From assembly GCA_016218685.1 (NCBI GenBank), contig JACRDD010000004.1, positions 62,001-126,000 of the forward strand: DNA of 64,000 bases, read 5' to 3'. The notes beneath the pieces were generated by a model. The model saw only the letters and a list, made by a program, of their open reading frames with translations. It did no database searches and was not told where the DNA came from. This stretch comes from Desulfobacterales bacterium (GTDB taxonomy: Bacteria > Desulfobacterota > Desulfobacteria > Desulfobacterales > Desulfosarcinaceae). Every line of letters begins with the position of its first letter. Position 1 is the first letter of the stretch. Made by a program: the position numbers and the translations under genes. This document shows, one piece after another, positions 35,202 through 44,091 of this stretch.

Positions 35202-36533
35202 ATGACTGCAACTGCCCTGAAGCTGCCGGCCAAAGCCTGGATCACCACCTATGCCGGCACGGCCATCAATCTGTGTCTTGGAATCTTGTATGCATGGAGT
35301 ATCTGGAAAAAGGCCCTGGTCAACGTGGCTTTGGCCGGCCAACCCATGACCGGGCTTAACACCGGCTGGACCTATCTGACCAATGCCCAGGCCGCCACGC
35401 CCTTCTCCTTGTGCGTCATCGTCTTTGCCGTGATGATGATCCCCGGCGGTCGCATCCAGGACAAATACCATCCCAGAACCGGCGCCTTGCTGGGTGGGAT
35501 ATTGCTCGCGCTGGGCTGCATCGTCGCCGGCTGGATGAAGAGCTACCTGGGCCTGATCCTGGGTTTCGGCATTATCGGCGGTATCGGCATGGGATTGGGA
35601 TACGCGGCCCCCACGCCCGCGGCCCTCAAGTGGTTCGGCCGTGACCGGCGTGGATTGGTGGCCGGCATCGTGGTCGCCGGGTACGGCGGCGCCGCGATTT
35701 ACATCGGTGTCCTTGGCCAGTTGCTGATCGATCGGCTGGGCATCAGCGGTAGCTTTATGATCCTGGGAATTTTTTTCGCTTTGGTGGTGATCCTGGCCAG
35801 CCGCTTATTGTACGAGCCTCCGACCGGTTATGTGGCGCCCGCTCCGGTCAAGGCAGCCGCGGTATCGAGCGGCGACCTCATGCGCAAGCGAGATTGGGGC
35901 GTATTGGAGATGCTGCGCACCTGGCAGTTCTACGCCCTGGTTTTCATGTTCGTGCTCAGCACGCAATCCGGCCTTTTGATCATTGCCAATGCGGCCGACC
36001 TGCTCAAGGAGAGCGGTAAGAATGTGCCATTTCTCTTGGCCAATGCCTGGCTGCTGGTCTCCTATGGCGGTTTCGTGAATGCCGCCGGCCGGGTAACCAC
36101 CGGGTGGTATTCGGACAAGCTGGGCCGCAACAAAGCCTATATCGTTAACTGCTGTGTTTCGGCGCTGTGTCTCTTCTCGCTGCCCCAGGTCATTGCCACC
36201 AAGAGCGTTTTGCTGCTATTCATTGTGGTCGGTATCGCTTATTGGCAGTACGGGGGCGGTCTGTCTTTGCTGCCGTCGTTTACCTTGGACTACTACGGCG
36301 AGAAGAATTTGGGTGTCAATTATGGTTTGGTATTTCTCGGCTGGGGATTGGGATTTTTTATGGCTCGCCTGGGGGGCACCATCGAGGACCTGACCGGCAG
36401 CCTCAATTTTGCCTTCTATATCTCCGGCGGTCTGCTGGTGATCGGCGCGGTTCTGGCGTGGATCGTGCGCAAGCCCGGGGATAAAGTGCCGGCGGCCGCC
36501 GGCATACCGAATGCCTTGCGGGTCCCGTCTTAA
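35202..36533 (+). CDS. OFA-family MFS transporter (oxalate/formate antiporter-like)
   Basis: A 443-residue major facilitator protein with about twelve spans. The start WITTYAGTAINLCLGILYAW is the characteristic OFA first helix. GGRIQDKYHPRTGALLGG carries the loop 2-3 MFS motif, and GGIGMGLGYAAPTPAALKWF is the conserved helix-5 region of OFA carriers. The substrate may be oxalate/formate or another monocarboxylate. It has no catabolic partner gene beside it; the sigma-54 genes downstream may be unrelated. Confidence 0.88.
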   Translation: MTATALKLPAKAWITTYAGTAINLCLGILYAWSIWKKALVNVALAGQPMTGLNTGWTYLTNAQAATPFSLCVIVFAVMMIPGGRIQDKYHPRTGALLGGILLALGCIVAGWMKSYLGLILGFGIIGGIGMGLGYAAPTPAALKWFGRDRRGLVAGIVVAGYGGAAIYIGVLGQLLIDRLGISGSFMILGIFFALVVILASRLLYEPPTGYVAPAPVKAAAVSSGDLMRKRDWGVLEMLRTWQFYALVFMFVLSTQSGLLIIANAADLLKESGKNVPFLLANAWLLVSYGGFVNAAGRVTTGWYSDKLGRNKAYIVNCCVSALCLFSLPQVIATKSVLLLFIVVGIAYWQYGGGLSLLPSFTLDYYGEKNLGVNYGLVFLGWGLGFFMARLGGTIEDLTGSLNFAFYISGGLLVIGAVLAWIVRKPGDKVPAAAGIPNALRVPS

Positions 36534-36556
36534 AAAACCGGATCGCTGCAAAACAA

Positions 36557-36587
36557 AATACCGCCCAATTCCCCCCTGGGCGGTATT
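36557..36587 (-). terminator. Intrinsic terminator, U-tract on the minus strand
   Basis: AATACCGCCCA (36557-36567) pairs with TGGGCGGTATT (36577-36587) over 11 bp. On the minus strand it is followed by TTTTGTTTTG, a good U-tract; on the plus strand what follows is not T-rich. It could still act for the MFS gene 24 bases upstream on the plus strand. Its better orientation points to a leftward transcript. Confidence 0.6.
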
Positions 36588-36925
36588 GCGAAAAGCCATG
36601 CCGGCCCCAATTGTGAAACTTGCGGGCATGGCGCAAGGTTTTAAGGATAAGCCGCTACATCCATTACGTACAGTCGCAGCAGTCGTTTCAGCCCAGCAGC
36701 GGTTCAGGTACAGGTACCGATCAGGTCCGTTTCAGCAGTTGTCGTGTGAGATCGTGTAGAGTAGGAACGCCACCGTCAGAGTGTACAGCCCAACGTCCAC
36801 TTCAGCATCCGCATTACCCAAGATTCGTATTCGGTTCGATTCAACCCAGCGGTTTCAGATCAGCGCAGTAGGAGATTCAGCCTTCGTATCATCTTCCAGC
36901 CCTTGAACGTGTAGCGGCTTAGTTA
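36588..36925 (-). ncRNA. Candidate structured non-coding RNA
   Basis: No ORF with coding character is seen here. TAAGCCGCTACA (36648-36659) and TGTAGCGGCTTA (36910-36921) form a perfect 12-bp inverted repeat enclosing 250 bases. A second hairpin (CTTGCG/CGCAAG, 36619-36637) lies between it and the minus-strand terminator. CTGAA-type pentamers recur on the minus strand seven times within the enclosed part. A -24/-12-like element sits at the right place for a leftward start near 36925. It does not look like tmRNA, RNase P or 6S RNA. Strand and even transcription are inferred. Confidence 0.35.
36648..36921. repeat. 12-bp perfect inverted repeat enclosing 250 bases
   Basis: The arms are TAAGCCGCTACA at 36648-36659 and its exact reverse complement at 36910-36921. 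Bases outside and inside the arms do not extend the pairing. In RNA it would close a large domain. Confidence 0.8.
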
Positions 36926-36935
36926 GGACCCCTTA

Positions 36936-36950
36936 TCAATATGCATGCCA
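36936..36950 (-). promoter_or_regulatory. Sigma-54-like element facing the structured region
   Basis: On the minus strand TGGCAT-GCATA-TTGA matches TGGCAC-N5-TTGC except at two positions, including the C of the -12 GC. It shares TGGCATGCA with the better element at 43969. The start point would fall near 36925, just before the 12-bp arm. Confidence 0.3.
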
Positions 36951-37107
36951 TTTTGGCTGGGAGTGTTTCTTAAATTATAACTATACGAATATATTTAAAA
37001 TATAACTTTGTGAACTTCTCTGCGGAATAGATTGAATGGCCATTCCGGTCAAATTGAACGGTTCAAAATGGACTGGTGGGTCAATTTGGACCGCTTGGTC
37101 TGTTGGG

Positions 37108-38448
37108 TTAGGAAGACTTGATTTTGCGCTTGAGTGTCGAAAGGGAGAGGCCCAGGCACTTGGCGGCCTGACTTTTATTGCCGCCGCACACCGCCAGTGC
37201 CCGACGAATGTGCTTCACGATTAGTTCCTCAAGGGGGGTGATTTCTTCAGGCCGGGCAAGGTCGGTACGCGCATCGCAAACAGCCTCGGCAGACCCGGTG
37301 CCCAGCAAATCGGCCGGATGGATCGAGTTGTTTTGGCGCAGCAAGGAGGCCCGTTCGATAACGTTGCGCAGTTCGCGCACATTGCCCGGCCAGGGATACC
37401 CTGCCAGGCGCTCTAATTGCGCTTCAGGAATGGTCACCTCCCGCCCGCAGAAGTCTTGGGCGAAGTAGGCGGCAATGGCCGCAATATCCTCCTTATGTTG
37501 TCTCAGCGGGGGAACATGAATCTGGATCACGGCCAGCCGGTAAAATAAGTCTTCCCGAAATTGATTCTCGCGAATAGCGGCCGTCAGATCCCGGTTGGTC
37601 ACGGCAATGATGCGTACGTCCACCTGAATGGGATGGGCACCGCCGATGCGACGCACCTGCTTTTCCTCCAGCACCGAGAGCAGTTTGCTCTGCAGATGGT
37701 AGGGGATATCGCCAATCTCGTCGAGCAGCAGGGTTCCACCACTGGCCAATTCGAAGATGCCTTCCCGGCGGTTGTCCGCGCCGGTGAAAGACCCTTTTTC
37801 ATGGCCGAAGTATTCGGCCTCCATAAGATTTTCCGGAATGGCCGAGCAATTGATGGTCAAAAAAGACTCGCGCCGGTTTTGGCGCTGGTGGATCTCCCGG
37901 GCGATGAGGTTTTTGCCCACCCCGGTTTCGCCCGTGATCAGCACGGCCGCATCCGAGGCGGCCGCCATTTGGATCTGGCCCCGCAACCGCTCGGCGGCCT
38001 CTGAATGCCCCACCAGTTCGGTCGTCGAGCGCTGCTGTTTGTTTTTATACTCTTGCACCTTGAGTTTGCCTTCCAGGCGCAGGCTGTTTTCCGCCAGGTG
38101 GATAGCAATGAGCAGTTCGTCCAGGGAAAAGGGCTTGGGCAGATAGTTGAATGCGCCGGCCTGCATGGCATCCACGGCATAGCGCACCGAGGCATGGGCG
38201 GTGATGAAGATAATTTTGGCGGCCGGGTCCATTTCCAGAATGTCCTGACAGACGTCAATGCCGGTGGAATCGGGCAACTCCTGATCCAGCAGGACGATGG
38301 GCGGGTGATGGACCTGAAAAGCCTGACGGCCGGCCTTGCCCGTACCGGCCACGATGGCCCGGTACTGCTCCGATTCGAGCAGCTCCCTCAGGGTGCCGCC
38401 GATCATCGGGTCGTCGTCGATGATGAGGATCGTCGCTTTGGGCTTCAT
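37108..38448 (-). CDS. Sigma-54-dependent response regulator (NtrC-type)
   Basis: A 446-residue regulator. The N-terminal receiver (1-115) has the acid pocket LIIDDDPM, the phospho-acceptor Asp in VLLDQELPDSTG, and a Lys in NYLPKPFS. The AAA+ domain (about 140-370) has Walker A TGETGVGKN, the sigma-54 contact loop GSFTGA (Ser for the common Ala of GAFTGA) and LLLDEIGDI. The C-terminus is a Fis-type helix-turn-helix (NKSQAAKCLGLSLSTLKRKI). I place the start at ATG 38448; an in-frame start at 38547 adds a non-conserved stretch. No partner kinase gene is adjacent. Confidence 0.93.
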   Translation of the reverse strand: MKPKATILIIDDDPMIGGTLRELLESEQYRAIVAGTGKAGRQAFQVHHPPIVLLDQELPDSTGIDVCQDILEMDPAAKIIFITAHASVRYAVDAMQAGAFNYLPKPFSLDELLIAIHLAENSLRLEGKLKVQEYKNKQQRSTTELVGHSEAAERLRGQIQMAAASDAAVLITGETGVGKNLIAREIHQRQNRRESFLTINCSAIPENLMEAEYFGHEKGSFTGADNRREGIFELASGGTLLLDEIGDIPYHLQSKLLSVLEEKQVRRIGGAHPIQVDVRIIAVTNRDLTAAIRENQFREDLFYRLAVIQIHVPPLRQHKEDIAAIAAYFAQDFCGREVTIPEAQLERLAGYPWPGNVRELRNVIERASLLRQNNSIHPADLLGTGSAEAVCDARTDLARPEEITPLEELIVKHIRRALAVCGGNKSQAAKCLGLSLSTLKRKIKSS

Positions 38449-38625
38449 GGTCCAAACACGGTGCCGGGGGTGAGGGCGCGACCCCTTTGGAACTGGATCG
38501 TGCCGATTTATATGGCAGAACCATGGCTCCAAGTCAACGCCCGACAATGGAAGGTGTTATCCCTTTGCACAATTCGATGAAATGTGCCAAGACACAACTA
38601 TTGTGGCGCTTGGCGCGTGTGCCGG

Positions 38626-38641
38626 CGGCACATCCCCTGCC
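38626..38641 (+). promoter_or_regulatory. Possible sigma-54 promoter before the PAS activator gene
   Basis: CGGCAC-ATCCC-CTGCC keeps GG (38627-38628) and GC (38639-38640) at the right spacing and matches the consensus at most core positions. The start point would be near 38652, 73 bases before the ATG. It would make this activator itself sigma-54-controlled. Confidence 0.4.
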
Positions 38642-38724
38642 TCGGGTATCTCTTGATCGCTGAAATGAATTCATCCTGATTTTTCATCCTGTGAAGGCAG
38701 GGCTTTGGGATTTAAGGAGGCGTC

Positions 38725-40770
38725 ATGACGACCGGATTCTTTGTCCAGGACGGCTTGTTCAGGAACGTCGCTGAAGGCTTGGCTTCGGCCCTGGGGCAGG
38801 CGCACGTGGAGGCGGTCAACGGCCAACCGTTTCTGGATTGGGTCCATCCGGACGATCGCAAGCCGGTGCGCGCGGAACTTGAAACCGATCCCAGCGCTCG
38901 AACTTGTGCCCCGCCAGTGTTTCGCTTGATCAACAAAGACCAACAGGCCTTATGGTGCCATCTGAGCGGCGCCGCGGCGGTCGTCGATGCGCGCCCGGCC
39001 CGGGAGGGATATCTCATCGATGGGAGCGCCTTCGAGCGCCTGACCGCCGGATTGAGCGAATCTTTGGCGCGCTACGAAAACATCCTCGACGATGCCGACA
39101 TCCACCTCGGCGAGCTGGATCTGACTGGCCGGATGACGTTCATCAACGATGCCGGCTGCCGCATGTGGGGCCTGCCGCGCAAAAAGCTGATCGGACTGCA
39201 CTCCAGCGCTTATCTCTTTCCGGAAACCCGGGATCAGGTCAAGGCAATATACATTCAGGTGCTGCGCACCGGCCGACCGGTCAAGAACGCGGCGATCGAA
39301 GTCATCAGCAAAAATGGGGGCCGCCGCACCATCGAAACCTCGGTTTCCTTGATTCGCAATGCGGACGGAGCGGCCGTCGGTTTCCGCAACGTGACCCGTG
39401 ACATCACCGAACGCACGGCTGCCGAAAAGACCCTCAGCGAGCACCGTTCGCGCTTGCAGGCGATTTTCCGGAGCGTCGAAGATGCCATCATCACCGTGGA
39501 CACCGGGATGAAGGTCATCGAAGCCAATCAATCCACCCGAACGATCTGCGGCCTGGACGTGGAGGAGATTGTCGGTCGGGAATTTCTGCAAGATCAGGCG
39601 CCGCTCTGCGGCCATTCGTGCCGGGAAGTGCTCCGGCAGACCATCGCGCGCAAAACGGCGATTAAGGAACATCGCATCGAATGCGATCACCGGGATCGCC
39701 GCCAACAGGTGGCGAACATCTCCAGCGCACCGCTGCTCGATCCCAACGGCAATTTCATGGGCGCCGTGATGGTGATCCGCGATATCACCCGCCAGCGCGA
39801 CATGGAGCGCGAACTCAGAGAGCGCACCCGGTTCCAGAATCTGATCGGCCGCAATCGGACCATGCAGGACATCTACCGGCTGCTGGAGGATCTGGCCAGC
39901 CTGGACACCACCGTACTGGTGACCGGCGAAAGCGGCACCGGTAAGGAACTGGTGGCCCGGGCCCTGCATTACAGCGGCAATCGGGCCTTCAAACCCCTGG
40001 TCACCGTCAACTGCTCGGCCCTGACCGAAGGCCTGCTGGAGAGCGAACTCTTCGGCCATGTCAAAGGTGCCTTCACGGGGGCCATCCGTGACAAACAGGG
40101 CCGCTTCCAGGTCGCCGACGGCGGCACGCTGCTGTTGGACGAAATCGGCGACATCCCGCCCCTGATCCAGATCAAACTGCTGCGCGTCTTGCAGGAAAAG
40201 GAGTTCGAGCGCGTGGGCGAGTCGACGCCCCTGAAGGTGGATGTGCGCGTGATCGCCTGCACCAACAAGAACTTGAAGGAAAAGGTGCGGCGCGGAGAGT
40301 TTCGCCAGGATCTCTACTACCGGCTCAAGGTGGTCGAGGTGACCATGCCGCCGCTGCGCAACCGGCTGGAAGATCTGCCGCTGCTGGTGGACCACTTCCG
40401 GCGGGCCTTCAACGAAAGGTTCCGCAAAAACATCGAAGGCATCTCCATCGAGGTGCTGGACACCTTCATGGAATACCCCTGGCCCGGCAATGTCCGCGAA
40501 CTGGAACATGTCATGGAGCACGCCTTCGTGCTCTGCCATGGCGGCACCATCACCCTGAAACATTTGCCCCCCGACATCCGCAACTTCGATGGTCCGCGGC
40601 CACGCCCGCACGCCTTGGGCAGCGTCAAAGCCCCCCTGGACGCCGAGGAGATCGTCAAAGCCCTGCGGCAGACGGCCGGGAACAAAACCGATGCCGCCCG
40701 CCTGCTGGGGATCAGCCGGCGAACCATTTATCGCAAAATCGATGCGCATCAGATTCGTTTCGAAGCGTAA
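38725..40770 (+). CDS. Sigma-54-dependent PAS-domain transcriptional activator
   Basis: A 681-residue activator. The N-terminal 350 residues contain two clear PAS domains (about 110-225 and 235-360, ending in NVTRDITERTAAEKTL and VIRDITRQRDME) and a degenerate PAS-like part before residue 100. The AAA+ domain has TGESGTGKELVARAL, GAFTGA (VKGAFTGAIRD) and LLLDEIGDIPP. The Fis-type helix-turn-helix is NKTDAARLLGISRRTIYRKI. It lacks a receiver domain, so it probably senses a ligand or redox state directly. A strong AAGGAGG precedes the ATG. It lies just before the Mo/FeS enzyme genes and may control them. Confidence 0.94.
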   Translation: MTTGFFVQDGLFRNVAEGLASALGQAHVEAVNGQPFLDWVHPDDRKPVRAELETDPSARTCAPPVFRLINKDQQALWCHLSGAAAVVDARPAREGYLIDGSAFERLTAGLSESLARYENILDDADIHLGELDLTGRMTFINDAGCRMWGLPRKKLIGLHSSAYLFPETRDQVKAIYIQVLRTGRPVKNAAIEVISKNGGRRTIETSVSLIRNADGAAVGFRNVTRDITERTAAEKTLSEHRSRLQAIFRSVEDAIITVDTGMKVIEANQSTRTICGLDVEEIVGREFLQDQAPLCGHSCREVLRQTIARKTAIKEHRIECDHRDRRQQVANISSAPLLDPNGNFMGAVMVIRDITRQRDMERELRERTRFQNLIGRNRTMQDIYRLLEDLASLDTTVLVTGESGTGKELVARALHYSGNRAFKPLVTVNCSALTEGLLESELFGHVKGAFTGAIRDKQGRFQVADGGTLLLDEIGDIPPLIQIKLLRVLQEKEFERVGESTPLKVDVRVIACTNKNLKEKVRRGEFRQDLYYRLKVVEVTMPPLRNRLEDLPLLVDHFRRAFNERFRKNIEGISIEVLDTFMEYPWPGNVRELEHVMEHAFVLCHGGTITLKHLPPDIRNFDGPRPRPHALGSVKAPLDAEEIVKALRQTAGNKTDAARLLGISRRTIYRKIDAHQIRFEA

Positions 40771-40954
40771 CAAGTGGTTGATCAAAAGCGGCGAAGCCTC
40801 CCGGCGGACATCCTGATCCACCTGTTCGAACTGTTTTAGCCGGCCTCGGCTGATGCCATGATAGCCCAGCGACTTTTTCTTCTGGTGCATCTCCACCTCG
40901 CAAGCCCCACGCAAGTGTGGTAGGAAAGTTCAAGGACATTTCATCTGAGGGGGG

Positions 40955-43234
40955 ATGGCGGTGGAAGATACCGAAACCAAGGCCGCCACCAGCGGCCTTA
41001 CCATTGTGAACACCGGCTGCTGCCACGACTGCGGCGGCCGCTGCGTGCTCAAGGCCCATGTGCGGGAGGGCCGCGTCGTGCGCCTGGAGTCGGACACCGG
41101 CGATGCGCCCCAGATCCGGGCCTGCGCCCGGGGCCGGGCCTACCGCCAGCGGCTCTACTCGCCCGAACGGCTGCGCCAGCCCCTGCGCCGGGTGGGCGCC
41201 CGGGGCGAGGGCCGGTTCGAGCCCGTCACCTGGGACGCGGCCCTGGACGAAGTGGCCGCGAACATGAAGCGCATCAAGGCCGCTCACGGCAACCGCGCCA
41301 TCCTCTTTCTGCCTGGCGCCGGCAACCAGGGCATGCTGCATGGCCCCACCGCGCCCGGCATCCTGCTGACCCTTTTCGGCGGCTACACCCGCTACTGGGG
41401 CATCCCCTCCTACGAAGGGGCCATGTTCGCCTCCATGGCCACCTACGGAACGATCCGCACGGGCCACAGCCGGGACGACCTGCTCAACTCCCGCCTGATC
41501 CTCATGTGGGGCTGGAATCCGGCCAACACCATCTGGGACCCCGAGACCAGCCTGTGGCTGGCCCGGGCCAAAGAGCAGGGCAGCCGCATCGTGGTCATCG
41601 ACCCGCGCTTCACCGATTCGGCAGCCACCTTCGGCCACCAGTGGATTCCCATCCGGCCGGGCACCGATGCGGCCATGCTGCTGGCCATGGCCTACGTCAT
41701 CATCAGCGAAAAGATCTGCGATCAGGCCTTCATCGAAATGCATACGCTGGGGTTTGACGCCTTTCGCGACCATGTTCTGGGAAAAGACGACGGCCAGCCC
41801 AAAACCCCCCAGTGGGCCGAGGCCATTACCAAAGTGCCGGCCCAAACCATCGCGGAACTGGCCCGGGCCTATGCCACCCAAAAACCGGCGGCCCTGGTTG
41901 CCGGTTGGGGACCGGCGCGCACGGCCGTGGGCGAGCAGTATTCGCGCTGCGCCGCCGTGCTGTGCGCTATCACCGGCAACATCGGCATGCCCGGCGGCTA
42001 TGCCGGCGGCTTCATGCGGGCTTACTCCAGCCGCGAAACCGGCCATCTGCTGAAGAAGGACCCGGCCCAGAGGGTGGACAAGGCCAAGGGCATCCCCTCG
42101 GCCAATCCGGTGGAAAACGGCGCTCTGCCGCGGTCCGACAGCCTGTACAAGCTCTCCGGCGGCACAAATGCCACCAGCGCGCGCATCCACCAGAGCAAGA
42201 TCTGGGATGCCATCCTGCGCGGCCGGGCCGGCGGCTATCCGGCCGATTTGAAGATGGCCTACATCGTGGCCAGCAACTGCCTCAACCAGTATCCCAACAG
42301 CCCCAAAGGGGCCCAGGCCCTCAAGTCCCTGGAGTTCGTGGTGGTCCATGAGCAGTTTTTAACCGCCACGGCGCGCCATGCCGACATTGTCCTGCCGGTC
42401 AACACCTTCATGGAGCGCACCGACATCGCGCCGCCCTGGCTGGGTTCTCCTTATTATATATACCTGAACAAGGCGGTCGATTCGCTGGCCGACACCAAGA
42501 GCGATCTTGAGATCTGCCGGGAGTTGGCCCCGCGCTTGGGCCTATCGGCCGATTATTTCCAGCAGAGCGACGATCAGATCCTGCGCACCTTCACCCAGCG
42601 GCGCGCGGATATCCCGGACTATGACGCCATGCGGCGCGACGGCGTTTTGAAGATCCGATTGCCCGAGCCTATCGTGGCGTTCAAGGAGCAGATCGCCGAT
42701 CCGGACAAGTATCCCTTCGCCACTTTGTCCGGCAAGATCGAGATCGACTGCGGCCACATCGCCGAGATGAACAACCCGCGCATACCCTCGGTTCCCAAAT
42801 ATCTGAGCCATCCGGAGCATTACGATGCGCCCCTGGCCCAGCGCTATCCCCTGCAACTGCTCACGGCCCACTCCAAGATTCGTACCCATTCGACCCTGGA
42901 GCGGGTCCCCTGGCTGCAGGAACTCGAATCCCAAGGGGCCTGGATTCATCCTCTGGATGCCGCTGCCCGGGGCATCCGGGACGGCGAAGCCATCGAAATC
43001 TTCAACGACCGCGGCCGCATCCGCACCACGGCCCGGGTCACCGAGCGCATCATGCCCGGCGTGGTCAACGTCTGCCAGGGGGCCTGGTACACGCCGGACG
43101 CCGACGGCGTGGATGTGGGCGGCTGCGCCAACACCCTGACCCTGGACGAACCATCCCCGGGCGGCGCTTTTCCCATGAACAGCGCGCTAGTAGAAGTGGT
43201 ATCGGCCGCCCAAACGGCCCTGGAGAAAAAGTAA
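40955..43234 (+). CDS. Molybdopterin oxidoreductase, DMSO-reductase family (catalytic subunit)
   Basis: A 759-residue Mo-bis-MGD enzyme. The N-terminal [4Fe-4S] motif is CHDCGGRC plus CARGRAY. RIVVIDPRFTDSA and WIPIRPGTDAAMLLA are MGD-binding regions of the DmsA type. The aligned Mo-ligand position falls at Ser in PSYEGAMF, not Cys or Sec. No Tat signal is present, so the enzyme is probably cytoplasmic, unlike exported DmsA. The C-terminal MGD domain includes LLTAHSKIRTHSTLERVPWL. Its stop overlaps the FeS-subunit start (TAATG). The substrate is unknown; cytoplasmic two-subunit relatives include transhydroxylases. Confidence 0.88.
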   Translation: MAVEDTETKAATSGLTIVNTGCCHDCGGRCVLKAHVREGRVVRLESDTGDAPQIRACARGRAYRQRLYSPERLRQPLRRVGARGEGRFEPVTWDAALDEVAANMKRIKAAHGNRAILFLPGAGNQGMLHGPTAPGILLTLFGGYTRYWGIPSYEGAMFASMATYGTIRTGHSRDDLLNSRLILMWGWNPANTIWDPETSLWLARAKEQGSRIVVIDPRFTDSAATFGHQWIPIRPGTDAAMLLAMAYVIISEKICDQAFIEMHTLGFDAFRDHVLGKDDGQPKTPQWAEAITKVPAQTIAELARAYATQKPAALVAGWGPARTAVGEQYSRCAAVLCAITGNIGMPGGYAGGFMRAYSSRETGHLLKKDPAQRVDKAKGIPSANPVENGALPRSDSLYKLSGGTNATSARIHQSKIWDAILRGRAGGYPADLKMAYIVASNCLNQYPNSPKGAQALKSLEFVVVHEQFLTATARHADIVLPVNTFMERTDIAPPWLGSPYYIYLNKAVDSLADTKSDLEICRELAPRLGLSADYFQQSDDQILRTFTQRRADIPDYDAMRRDGVLKIRLPEPIVAFKEQIADPDKYPFATLSGKIEIDCGHIAEMNNPRIPSVPKYLSHPEHYDAPLAQRYPLQLLTAHSKIRTHSTLERVPWLQELESQGAWIHPLDAAARGIRDGEAIEIFNDRGRIRTTARVTERIMPGVVNVCQGAWYTPDADGVDVGGCANTLTLDEPSPGGAFPMNSALVEVVSAAQTALEKK

Positions 43235-43791
43235 TGCCCCAATACGGAATCTACTTCGACCAGACCCGCTGCACCGGTTGCTACACCTGCATCGTGGCCT
43301 GCAAGGATTGGTATGATCTGCCCGCCGGGCCGGCCAGCTTCATGCGCGTGAAATGCATCGAGCGGGGCACTTTTCCCGATCTCTTCGCCGCCTATCTGGC
43401 CACCCCGTGCTACCACTGCGCCGCCCCGCCGTGCATGGCCGCCTGCCAGTACCAGGCGATCCACAAAAGAGAGACCGACGGCATCGTGGTGGTGGATGCC
43501 GAAAAGTGCGTGGGCGCCGGACTGTGCCCCAAGCGTTGCCTCAAAGCCTGTCCCTGGGGAGCGCCCCAGTTTCAAGCGGCCCCGGATGCCAAGATGCAAA
43601 AGTGCCAGTTATGCCTCGAACGCCTTGATGCCGGCCGGCAGCCGATCTGCGTCGAAGCCTGCCCCATGTTCGCCTTGGAGGTGGGGCCGATCGAGGAACT
43701 ACGCAAGCAACACGGCGATCAACCCCGCGCCGAAGGCTTCAAGTATTTAAAGCGCTTCGAGCCCTCGGTGACCTTCAAGCTCAAGCCATAG
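43234..43791 (+). CDS. Four-[4Fe-4S] ferredoxin subunit (DmsB/AthS-like)
   Basis: A 185-residue electron-transfer subunit. Four Cys clusters are visible: CTGCYTCIVACKDW, CYHCAAPPCMAAC, CVGAGLCPKRCLKAC, and CQLC with CVEACP. This is the DmsB/NrfC-type arrangement. It overlaps the catalytic gene by one base, so the two subunits are made together. No membrane anchor (DmsC/NrfD) gene follows, which argues for a soluble partner or for an internal electron cycle. Confidence 0.92.
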   Translation: MPQYGIYFDQTRCTGCYTCIVACKDWYDLPAGPASFMRVKCIERGTFPDLFAAYLATPCYHCAAPPCMAACQYQAIHKRETDGIVVVDAEKCVGAGLCPKRCLKACPWGAPQFQAAPDAKMQKCQLCLERLDAGRQPICVEACPMFALEVGPIEELRKQHGDQPRAEGFKYLKRFEPSVTFKLKP

Positions 43792-43968
43792 TCTTTGGTC
43801 GCCCATGGGTAATGCGCACCTTTCTTTTTAGAGCTATGAAAAACAATTCCTAGTATTCGGGTTTGTTACTCTTTTTTTATGGAGCGCCTTGCCTATATAC
43901 GCTCCCTTAATGGGGACAGCGGTCGCCGATCTTTACCTAAAGCATTGATATTAAGTCTATAAACAGTA

Positions 43969-43984
43969 TGGCATGCAAACTGCT
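43969..43984 (+). promoter_or_regulatory. Sigma-54 promoter for the PEP-CTERM gene
   Basis: TGGCAT-GCAAA-CTGCT keeps GG (43970-43971) and GC (43982-43983) with exact ten-base spacing and matches most of TGGCAC-N5-TTGCW. The start point would be near 43995, about 97 bases before the ATG. Sigma-54 control is known for some exosortase/PEP-CTERM systems. Confidence 0.62.
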
Positions 43985-44091
43985 TTGATTGACAGTCATG
44001 AAGGCTCGAACTAAGCGGTGCGTGAACAACGATTTGGCTATCCAAATGAAGCTCTCTCGAAACGGAAACGGAAAGAAAGGAACTGAAGGTA

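Noticed and set aside
38950..40914. Long minus-strand ORF opposite the PAS-type activator gene
   Set aside because: It is a shadow of the plus-strand gene in GC-rich DNA. The plus strand has PAS, AAA+ and Fis motifs; the minus-strand product has no recognisable domain and is His/Gln/Gly-rich.
40771..40914. Minus-strand ORF start (MHQKKKSLGYHGISRG) as a gene fragment before the Mo enzyme
   Set aside because: It only continues as antisense of the PAS activator gene; no homologous protein is recognised and no remnant of a transposon is visible.
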